Source: Desulfobacterales bacterium
Lineage (GTDB): Bacteria > Desulfobacterota > Desulfobacteria > Desulfobacterales > Desulfosalsimonadaceae
DNA: 7,553 nt
Direction of reading: 5' to 3'
Assembly: GCA_018399455.1 (NCBI GenBank)
Contig: JAGYOT010000076.1
Coordinates: forward strand, 1 to 7,553
Shown here piece after piece: positions 1 through 5,312 of the stretch. How positions within the stretch are numbered: the first letter of the stretch is position 1; every line of letters begins with the position of its first letter. A program made the position numbers and the translations under genes. The notes beneath the pieces were generated by a model. It was not told where the DNA came from, did no database searches, and saw nothing but the letters and a program-made list of their open reading frames with translations.

Positions 1-1
1 G

Positions 2-856
2 ATGCTTGCTTTTTTTGAGGACTACATGGCGGTGAGCGAAGGGGAGAAGGATATTGTCGGGAGCCGGTTTGCCTTGACAGACGAGACCGCTCCGGGGTTT
101 TTCGAGTTCCTTCGCTACCTGGATAAGCGTCAGAGCAAACCTTCAGCGGTCAAAGGCCAGGTTACCGGACCGTTTACCTTTGCCACCGGAGTCGTGGATG
201 AACAAGGACGTGCCATCTTTTACAATGAGCAGGTGCGGGATATCGCTGTTAAGCTGATTGCCATGAAAGCGCGCTGGCAGGTCAGGCGATTGAAAAAATA
301 CGGGGTGCCGGTGATTGTTTTTCTGGATGAGCCCGGCCTTGCCGGGTTTGGGTCATCGGCCTTTATCAGTGTATCCCGCGAAGACGTAGATCATTGTCTG
401 GATGAGGTCATTGCGGCCATCCATGAGGAAGGCGGTATTGCCGGGATTCACGTCTGTGCCAACTCGGAATGGTCGGTCGTCCTGGATTCTTCGGCGGATA
501 TCGTAAGCTTTGATGCTTACTTGTTTTTCGATAAATTTATTTTATATGCCGAGCATCTCAAACAGTTTGTAAACGATGGCGGCATCCTGGCCTGGGGAAT
601 TGTACCAACCAGCGATCGAGACGCCATTGCAAAGGAAACCGTTGCTTCCTTAAGCAGGTTATGGGAAGGCGAGTTTTCTCAGGTCGAGGCCCTGGGTCTG
701 TCGCGCACCAAAATTTTTGAAAAATCGATGATAACGCCAAGCTGCGGGACCGGCTCGCTTTCGTTCCCGGACGCCAGGCGGGTGCTGGAGCTGACCCGGG
801 ATCTTTCTTTGGAAATACGGAATAATTGGGATAGACAAAGGTCTTCAAATCAATAA
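2..856 (+). CDS. MetE/UROD-superfamily methyltransferase-like protein (5' partial)
   Basis: The reading frame is open to the window edge, so the true start probably lies upstream; the ATG at base 2 is just the first visible Met. Residue numbers count from it. The visible 284 residues resemble the C-terminal catalytic barrel of cobalamin-independent methionine synthase (MetE): KGQVTGPFTF (51-60) matches the MetE KGxxTGP loop, LDEPGL (108-113) matches its DEPAL-like strand, HVC (150-152) supplies the His-x-Cys zinc ligands, and SCGTG (247-251) the late Cys ligand (C248). Where MetE has a zinc-ligand Glu, the aligned position here appears to be Asp171 in SFDAY. In this superfamily zinc activates a thiol to accept a methyl group, from folate or a corrinoid protein. 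There is little room for the MetE N-terminal folate-binding duplicate, so this may be a short core-type MetE or a corrinoid-linked methyltransferase. Methyl donor and acceptor cannot be told from sequence. The next gene starts 29 bases after the stop. The superfamily call is firm, the reaction is not. Confidence 0.75.
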   Translation: MLAFFEDYMAVSEGEKDIVGSRFALTDETAPGFFEFLRYLDKRQSKPSAVKGQVTGPFTFATGVVDEQGRAIFYNEQVRDIAVKLIAMKARWQVRRLKKYGVPVIVFLDEPGLAGFGSSAFISVSREDVDHCLDEVIAAIHEEGGIAGIHVCANSEWSVVLDSSADIVSFDAYLFFDKFILYAEHLKQFVNDGGILAWGIVPTSDRDAIAKETVASLSRLWEGEFSQVEALGLSRTKIFEKSMITPSCGTGSLSFPDARRVLELTRDLSLEIRNNWDRQRSSNQ

Positions 857-875
857 AAAGCCTGAAGATAATGAC

Positions 876-883
876 AGGGAGAG
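876..883 (+). promoter_or_regulatory. Ribosome binding site deciding the MoxR start
   Basis: AGGGAGAG lies two bases before the ATG at 886, with its AGGGA core about five bases away. The alternative in-frame ATG at 871 is preceded only by CCTGAAGATA, a poor match, so 886 is the preferred start. Confidence 0.6.
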
Positions 884-885
884 CT

Positions 886-1740
886 ATGAGTAAAAAAGAA
901 CAGGTTAACGAATTTACCGGTGCCAGCAAGTATGTGCTTGATGATGAGCTGGCCAAGATCGTCAATATTTCCATGTCGCTTGAAATGCCGCTTTTGCTGA
1001 AGGGCGAGCCCGGCACGGGAAAGACCATGCTGGCCCATGCAATTGCCGAGTCTTTGCGAATGCCGCTGATCGTTTTAAATGTCAAGTCCAACATGAAGCT
1101 GGTCGAGGCCCTCTATCAGTATGATACCCTGACCCGGTTAAACGACAGCCGCTTTGGGGACTCCACCCGCGATGTCAGTCAGATCGAAGACTACATTAAA
1201 ATGGGCAAAATCGGCCAGGCGTTTTCTGCGGATACACGGACGGTTCTTCTGATCGATGAAATTGACAAGGCGGATACGGATTTTCAGGATGACATGCTGG
1301 ATGTCCTGGATCAGATGGAGTTTGACATCATTGAGATCGACAAAGTCATCCGGGCAAAAAACCGCCCCGTCATCGTTATCACCTCCAATGCGAAAAAGGA
1401 CCTGTCCGATCCTTTTCTGGGGCGATGTAACTTTCATCACATCGCCTTCCCGGATCCCAAGATGATGCGCAGAATCGTGGGTGTGCATTTCCCGGTCCTG
1501 GACAACGATATCATGGACAATGCGATCAATACTTTCTACCGGCTTCGGGAGATTGATGCGGTGGAGAAAAAGCCGGCCACCCGGGAGTTGCTCAACTGGA
1601 TCCGGGCCCTTGAGATGGATCCGGATTTCAAACCCAAACAACTGGTCAAGGGAGATGTGCCTTACCTGGGTGTTTTGTTTAAAAAAAGTCAGGATTATGT
1701 CACCGCCGGCAGTGTTATCAGCCGCCGCAGCCGGTTTTAG
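886..1740 (+). CDS. MoxR-family AAA+ ATPase
   Basis: A 284-residue cytosolic AAA+ ATPase of the MoxR type. Counting from the ATG at 886, Walker A is GEPGTGKT (40-47), Walker B is LLIDEID (121-127), sensor 1 is the Asn of TSNAKKD (Asn168), a probable arginine finger is Arg180 in FLGRC, and a sensor 2-like Arg233 lies in PATREL. All key residues are present, so it should be active. MoxR ATPases usually act with a VWA-domain partner encoded beside them and remodel or help insert cofactors into client complexes; CoxD/CoxE in carbon monoxide dehydrogenase maturation is the best-known case. Here the VWA partner starts 20 bases downstream with its own ribosome site, so the two are almost certainly cotranscribed. 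No CO dehydrogenase gene is visible, so the client is unknown. The length is slightly short for MoxR but within range. A second in-frame stop follows at 1750-1752. The family is sure, the client is not. Confidence 0.92.
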   Translation: MSKKEQVNEFTGASKYVLDDELAKIVNISMSLEMPLLLKGEPGTGKTMLAHAIAESLRMPLIVLNVKSNMKLVEALYQYDTLTRLNDSRFGDSTRDVSQIEDYIKMGKIGQAFSADTRTVLLIDEIDKADTDFQDDMLDVLDQMEFDIIEIDKVIRAKNRPVIVITSNAKKDLSDPFLGRCNFHHIAFPDPKMMRRIVGVHFPVLDNDIMDNAINTFYRLREIDAVEKKPATRELLNWIRALEMDPDFKPKQLVKGDVPYLGVLFKKSQDYVTAGSVISRRSRF

Positions 1741-1760
1741 TTTAGATTTTAGGAAGAGCG

Positions 1761-2951
1761 ATGTTTATTGAGTTTTTTTATAAGCTGCGGGAGGCCGGAA
1801 TTCCTGCAACGCCCACCGCGTTTCTGACCCTTTGCAAGGCGTTGCGCCTGGGGCTGGTCAGCTCCCTTTCGGATTTTTATACGGCCTCCCGGGCGATCCT
1901 GGTTAAAAGTGAGCGGCATTTTGATCTTTTTGACCAGCTGTTTGCCCATTATTTTGAGGGTGCGGAGCTTCCGGATCTGGAGGGCTTTGAACTGGATAAA
2001 ATGGCAAAGGCGCTGCTGGATGAATGGTTGAAAAACCCGAAGGCTATTGCCGACGCCTTCGGCATAGATGAGAAAAGCCTTGAGAAATATTCGCCGGAAG
2101 AGCTGCTCGAGTATTTTAAAGAGCGTCTCAAGGAGCAGACTGAACGTCATGACGGGGGCAGTCGGTGGATCGGCACCGGCGGGACATCGCCGGTTGGACA
2201 TTCCGGTTATCATCCCGAGGGGATGCGGGTAGGCGGTGAGTCCCGTAATAAATCCGCGGTAAAAGTTGCCAATGAAAGGCGTTACAAGGATTATTCCAGG
2301 TCAGGCCCCTTGACCCAAGCTTCCATGGGCGAGGCGTTAAAGCGGCTGCGCAACCTGGTGCCCGCTGGTCCCAAGGACCAGGTCAATGTCGAGGAGAGTA
2401 TCTACCAGACCATGAAAAATGCCGGAGAGATCGAAATTGTTTTTGACCGGAGCTTAAAGGATCGGCTGAAGGTGATTTTGATGATCGACAACGGCGGCTG
2501 GTCGATGGATCCTTATGTTCCCGTGGTGCAGACCCTTTTTAACCATGCCAAGAGTCATTTTAAGGATTTGAAAATTTATTTTTTTCACAATACGGTTTAT
2601 GATCGGGTGTGGGAGGATGCCAGCCGGTTCAAAAAGCCGGTCAAGGTGGACGAATTTGCCAGAAAAGATCCGGAAACCCGCCTGGTTATGGTAGGCGATG
2701 CCAGCATGGCGCCCTACGAGCTGATGGCAAGAGACGGCTCCATTTATGTACCGGAGCGAAGCGGCCTGCCGAGCATAGAGAGGCTGCGGTTTCTGGTGGA
2801 TACGTTTCCGCACAATGTGTGGCTGAACCCGGTACCGGAGCGGATGTGGCCGTACACGCGCACCATCATGATGATCAACCAGCTTTTTCCGATGTTTGAA
2901 CTCTCCATTGACGGCCTGGAAGGAGCGGTAAGCCAGTTAATGGCGGCATAA
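1761..2951 (+). CDS. CoxE-like VWA-domain protein, partner of the MoxR ATPase
   Basis: A 396-residue protein with no signal peptide or membrane segment, so probably cytosolic. The N-terminal half (about 1-130) is helical and acidic and matches the start of CoxE-like VWA proteins. A Gly/Ser/His-rich linker (about 131-165), containing WIGTGGTSP and YHPEGMRVGG, is characteristic of this family as I remember it. The VWA fold occupies about 235-395. Its first strand LKVILMID ends at Asp243, and the metal-site loop reads DNGGWSMD (243-250) rather than the standard DxSxS; VGDASMAPYE (311-320) supplies the later metal-site Asp313. By family precedent it would be the adaptor or substrate-recognition half of a MoxR machine. 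The start is supported by AGGAAGAG at 1751-1758. Downstream, an exported SH3b protein begins 24 bases after the stop. The pairing is strongly supported by adjacency; the biochemical target is not identifiable here. Confidence 0.88.
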   Translation: MFIEFFYKLREAGIPATPTAFLTLCKALRLGLVSSLSDFYTASRAILVKSERHFDLFDQLFAHYFEGAELPDLEGFELDKMAKALLDEWLKNPKAIADAFGIDEKSLEKYSPEELLEYFKERLKEQTERHDGGSRWIGTGGTSPVGHSGYHPEGMRVGGESRNKSAVKVANERRYKDYSRSGPLTQASMGEALKRLRNLVPAGPKDQVNVEESIYQTMKNAGEIEIVFDRSLKDRLKVILMIDNGGWSMDPYVPVVQTLFNHAKSHFKDLKIYFFHNTVYDRVWEDASRFKKPVKVDEFARKDPETRLVMVGDASMAPYELMARDGSIYVPERSGLPSIERLRFLVDTFPHNVWLNPVPERMWPYTRTIMMINQLFPMFELSIDGLEGAVSQLMAA

Positions 2952-2965
2952 GCGAAAAGGCATCA

Positions 2966-2979
2966 GGAGAAATCCATGT
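2966..2979 (+). promoter_or_regulatory. Translation initiation region, copy 1 of an identical 14-mer
   Basis: GGAGAAATCCATGT spans the ribosome binding site and ATG of the SH3b gene. The same 14 bases occur at the TPR gene start (4527-4540). GGA and TCC could pair around a GAAA loop, covering part of the ribosome site, but the stem is only three pairs. Confidence 0.4.
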
Positions 2980-3437
2980 ATTTGTTTCGATCCGACAAAA
3001 GAATGCTTTCCGTACTTATTGCTCTTTTTGTTTGTTTGGTTTCGACCATGGCTATTGCGGGCGAGCGGATGGCTGTCAGCGTATCTGTGGCCAATATTCG
3101 ATCCGGTCCCGGCCAGAACTATGAGGTTCTGTGGCAGGCTGAAAAATACACGCCGCTGGAAATCCTGGAGCGGGACCAATCCGGAAACTGGTGCTATTTC
3201 AGGGATTATGAGGGTACCAAGGCCTGGATCCATAAAAACCTGCTGGGAAACATCGATACGGTGGTAACTGAAACCGGTTTGTGTAATATCCGATCCGGAC
3301 CGGGAACGGAATACGACTTGGTGTTTCAGGCGGAAAAAGGGGTTCCGTTTAAGGAGGTCAAACGAAAAGGCAGCTGGGTGCAGATCCGGCATGCAGACGG
3401 AGATACGGGTTGGATTCACAAAAAACTGGTCTGGTAG
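2976..3437 (+). CDS. Exported protein with two SH3b domains
   Basis: A 153-residue protein with a typical signal peptide: basic start with KR (8-9), hydrophobic core about 10-27, and likely cleavage after Ala28 (AIA-GE). Cys20 is not in a good lipobox, so a lipoprotein is unlikely. The mature part is almost entirely two bacterial SH3 (SH3b/YgiM-like) domains, about 32-92 and 95-153. Each has the hallmark NIRSGPG (40-46 and 104-110) and ends in a WIHK motif (AWIHKNL 83-89, GWIHKKL 145-151). The copies are offset by 64 residues and their similarity shows in the DNA too, indicating internal duplication. Such domains usually bind peptidoglycan or peptides in the periplasm; there is no enzyme domain. 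AGGAGA at 2965-2970 supports the start. It lies 24 bases after the VWA gene and may share its transcript, but acts in another compartment, so a functional link is unproven. Confidence 0.88.
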   Translation: MYLFRSDKRMLSVLIALFVCLVSTMAIAGERMAVSVSVANIRSGPGQNYEVLWQAEKYTPLEILERDQSGNWCYFRDYEGTKAWIHKNLLGNIDTVVTETGLCNIRSGPGTEYDLVFQAEKGVPFKEVKRKGSWVQIRHADGDTGWIHKKLVW

Positions 3438-3472
3438 CCTCATTAGGCGGTCTGGCCGTTTAGCGTGAGCAT

Positions 3473-3478
3473 AAGGAG
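3473..3478 (+). promoter_or_regulatory. Ribosome binding site deciding the kinase start
   Basis: AAGGAG sits four bases before the ATG at 3483. An in-frame GTG at 3465 lies upstream of this site and has no comparable ribosome site, so 3483 is the likely start. Confidence 0.65.
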
Positions 3479-3482
3479 ATCT

Positions 3483-4475
3483 ATGAACGGATTAACATTC
3501 GATGAAGACAAAAAGGTGATCGTGGGCGTTGGGTCTGCGCTGGTGGATATGCTGGCCCGGGAGGAAGATGCGTTCATGGAGAAGCTGGGGGTCGCAAAGG
3601 GCGGCATGAATCTGGTAGAAAGCGACTATATAGAGGAACTGGTAGTTCAGATAAAAAATCCTCCTTCCGTCGTGCCGGGCGGTTCCGCCTGCAATACCGC
3701 CATCGGAGTCGGCATGCTGGGCGGTCAGGCAAGATTTGTGGGAAAACTGGGCCAGGACCAGCTGGGTGTGATGTTTCGCGATGAATTGAAAAAAAACAAT
3801 GTGGAGCCGGTCTTGTTTACCTCGGATTTGCCCACCGGGCGTGTGCTTTCCATTATTACACCGGATGCTCAGCGTTCCATGTTCACCTACCTCGGTGCGG
3901 CCTCCGAACTGCATCAGGATGAGCTGACCCCTGCCTGTTTTGACCATGCGGCCATTGTTCATGTGGAAGGCTATCTGTTGTTTAACCGGGAATTGATGAT
4001 GGCAACCCTTGAAGCTGCCAAGTCCGCCGGGGCCATGGTAAGCCTTGACCTCGCAAGTTTTAATGTGGTCGAGGAATCCAAAGACCTGCTCAACAGGATT
4101 ATTGCCGACTATATCGATATTTTGATTGCCAATGAGGACGAAGCTCTGGCTTATACCGGGGACAAGGACGAGGCCAAGGCGCTGGAAGCGTTGTCCGAAG
4201 AGGTGGAGATAGCGGTTTTGAAAATCGGCCATCGCGGTAGTGTTGTCTCCTGCAAGGGGACTCATACAAAAATTGATCCCCTGCTCTGCCCCAATGCCAT
4301 TGATACCACCGGTGCCGGCGATCTTTGGGCCGCGGGTTTCCTTTTCGGTCTGGTTCAGGGCTTTTCTTTTGAAAAAAGCGGAGAGTTGGCATCCGCCTGT
4401 GGATCCCACGTCTGCCAGGTTGTGGGCGCTAATATTCCGGAAGCGGGATGGGAGCAAATCCGCAGAATGCTTTGA
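3483..4475 (+). CDS. PfkB-family kinase, adenosine-kinase-like
   Basis: A 330-residue cytosolic ribokinase/PfkB-family sugar or nucleoside kinase, normal in length. Counting from the ATG at 3483, the first family signature is PGGSACNTAIG (65-75), followed by the substrate-lid region with GKLGQD (87-92). TYLGAAS (135-141) and the early block GSALVDMLAREEDAFMEKLG (17-36) are typical of the adenosine-kinase-like branch. NEDEA (217-221) is the usual motif before the nucleotide-binding half, and the second signature DTTGAGDLWAAG (274-285) carries the anion hole and catalytic Asp280. The likely reaction is ATP-dependent phosphorylation of a sugar or nucleoside hydroxyl, with adenosine to AMP (purine salvage) the best guess. 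Ribokinase or fructokinase-like activity cannot be excluded from sequence alone. It follows the SH3b gene by 45 bases and precedes the TPR gene by 61. I see no convincing terminator in either gap. Confidence 0.88.
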   Translation: MNGLTFDEDKKVIVGVGSALVDMLAREEDAFMEKLGVAKGGMNLVESDYIEELVVQIKNPPSVVPGGSACNTAIGVGMLGGQARFVGKLGQDQLGVMFRDELKKNNVEPVLFTSDLPTGRVLSIITPDAQRSMFTYLGAASELHQDELTPACFDHAAIVHVEGYLLFNRELMMATLEAAKSAGAMVSLDLASFNVVEESKDLLNRIIADYIDILIANEDEALAYTGDKDEAKALEALSEEVEIAVLKIGHRGSVVSCKGTHTKIDPLLCPNAIDTTGAGDLWAAGFLFGLVQGFSFEKSGELASACGSHVCQVVGANIPEAGWEQIRRML

Positions 4476-4526
4476 AAACGGTTTTTAAAAAATCCGATAG
4501 AATGACGCATATTTATATACGGGAAC

Positions 4527-4540
4527 GGAGAAATCCATGT
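4527..4540 (+). promoter_or_regulatory. Translation initiation region, copy 2 of an identical 14-mer
   Basis: GGAGAAATCCATGT covers the ribosome binding site and start codon of the TPR gene and is identical to 2966-2979. The gap before it (4476-4526) is AT-rich, with an imperfect palindrome at 4480-4497 and a TAGAAT at 4498-4503 that lacks a well-spaced -35 box; I call neither as a functional site. Confidence 0.4.
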
Positions 4541-5220
4541 CAGAAGAAACAAAAAGGGAGAATCTGCTGCCTCAGCCGGACCGGATCGAGGTATATGCCA
4601 AGCGATGCCTTGAGTTTGTTCGTGCCAACCAGAAGGCAATTATTATGGCTGTCAGTGCGGTGGTGCTGGTGGCACTTATCATAACCGGGATTCTCTATTT
4701 TCAAAAAAGAGCCGAGGAAAAGGCCCAGGTGCTTTTGGGAAAAGCCATTGCCAGGGTCGACGCCCTCGGACGGAGTCAGGGGGCAGAGGACGAGTATACG
4801 AAAATTAAACCTGCATTCAAGGAAATTATTGACAAATATGGTTCCACTGCGGCCGGGAAAGCAGCACGGCTGAAATATGCCGATTTGTGTTACCGCACCG
4901 GGGATTATGACAAGGCCGTTGAAATGTATCAGGCCGCTCTGGAAGCGTATGAGGATGCGCCGGATATTCAGGGTGTTATTTTAAACGGATTGGCCTATAC
5001 TTATGAAAATATGCAGGCCTATGATCAGGCGGCCAGATATTTCAAACGGATCATCGATGCCGAAGCTATTGTAATGAAGGATCAGGCCCTTTTTGGTCTG
5101 GCCAGAATATATGGAAAGACGGGAGATTCCAAAAAACAGCAGAACGCTTATGAACAGCTCGTCTCTGATTATCCCGATTCCATGTACTATCAGCTGGCCA
5201 GGGAGAAACTGGCCGGCTGA
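4537..5220 (+). CDS. Membrane-anchored TPR protein (YfgM/TPR_21-like)
   Basis: A 227-residue protein with one transmembrane segment (about 34-55, AIIMAVSAVVLVALIITGIL), preceded by a short charged N-terminus with positive residues K22, R23, R29 and K33. This suggests an inside N-terminus and a periplasmic body. After the membrane come a helical stretch and about three tetratricopeptide repeats: about 107-138 (with YADLCYRTGDYDKAVEMY), about 144-177 (LAYTYENMQAYDQAARYF) and about 181-214 (LARIYGKTGD). The architecture matches YfgM, an ancillary SecYEG subunit and periplasmic chaperone-linked protein, and other TPR_21 proteins. TPR proteins are scaffolds, so a partner rather than a reaction is expected; the partner is not evident. 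The ribosome site CGGAG is at 4526-4530. The gene ends 92 bases before the helicase, the largest gap in the window. The layout is clear; orthology to YfgM is tentative. Confidence 0.8.
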   Translation: MSEETKRENLLPQPDRIEVYAKRCLEFVRANQKAIIMAVSAVVLVALIITGILYFQKRAEEKAQVLLGKAIARVDALGRSQGAEDEYTKIKPAFKEIIDKYGSTAAGKAARLKYADLCYRTGDYDKAVEMYQAALEAYEDAPDIQGVILNGLAYTYENMQAYDQAARYFKRIIDAEAIVMKDQALFGLARIYGKTGDSKKQQNAYEQLVSDYPDSMYYQLAREKLAG

Positions 5221-5312
5221 ATTGGCCGGGGGTATAATCCGGGTCAGATCGGGAATCCACTCGGAGTTTACCCGGTTGGCTGAAACGGGGGGCTTTCCCC
5301 GGGTTTTGTGCG
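5221..5312 (+). other. Structured leader before the helicase gene
   Basis: This is the longest non-coding gap. It holds several inverted repeats. CCGGC/GCCGG (5213-5217 with 5225-5229) spans the TPR gene stop codon. CCGGGT/ACCCGG (5239-5244 with 5270-5275) has a 25-base loop. CGGGG/CCCCG (5286-5290 with 5297-5301) has a six-base loop and is followed by GGTTTTG. The last has too few Ts for a confident terminator. The helicase frame is closed upstream by a TAA at 5235-5237, so the gap is not simply a missed N-terminus. I see no convincing small ORF. Confidence 0.35.
5233..5238 (+). promoter_or_regulatory. Possible -10 box of a helicase-gene promoter
   Basis: TATAAT is a perfect sigma-70 type -10 match, about 75 bases before the helicase ATG. 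The best-spaced -35 candidate, TGGCCG (5210-5215, spacing 17), matches only three of six bases, and there is no extended -10 TG. Transcription would begin near 5245, inside the inverted-repeat region. One good hexamer alone can occur by chance. Confidence 0.3.

Noticed and set aside
558..1094. Minus-strand open frame across the MetE-like/MoxR junction
   Set aside because: It is antisense to two well-supported genes, has no motif, and I see no convincing ribosome site for it.
3492..4457. Long open frame (321 codons) on the minus strand opposite the kinase gene
   Set aside because: It lies almost wholly antisense to a PfkB gene with both family signatures. Its translation is rich in His, Gln and Gly with no recognisable domain, as expected of a codon-bias shadow.
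4480..4497. AT-rich imperfect palindrome after the kinase gene, considered as a terminator
   Set aside because: The GC part of the stem is only three pairs and there is no T-run after it, so termination is unlikely.
4472..4503. TTGAAA and TAGAAT as a promoter for the TPR gene
   Set aside because: The two hexamers are separated by 20 bases, longer than the usual 16-18, and TTGAAA overlaps the kinase stop codon.
5286..5308. GC stem followed by GGTTTTG, considered as an intrinsic terminator
   Set aside because: The stem is only five pairs and only four Ts follow, interrupted from the stem by GG; it also sits just before the helicase start codon.
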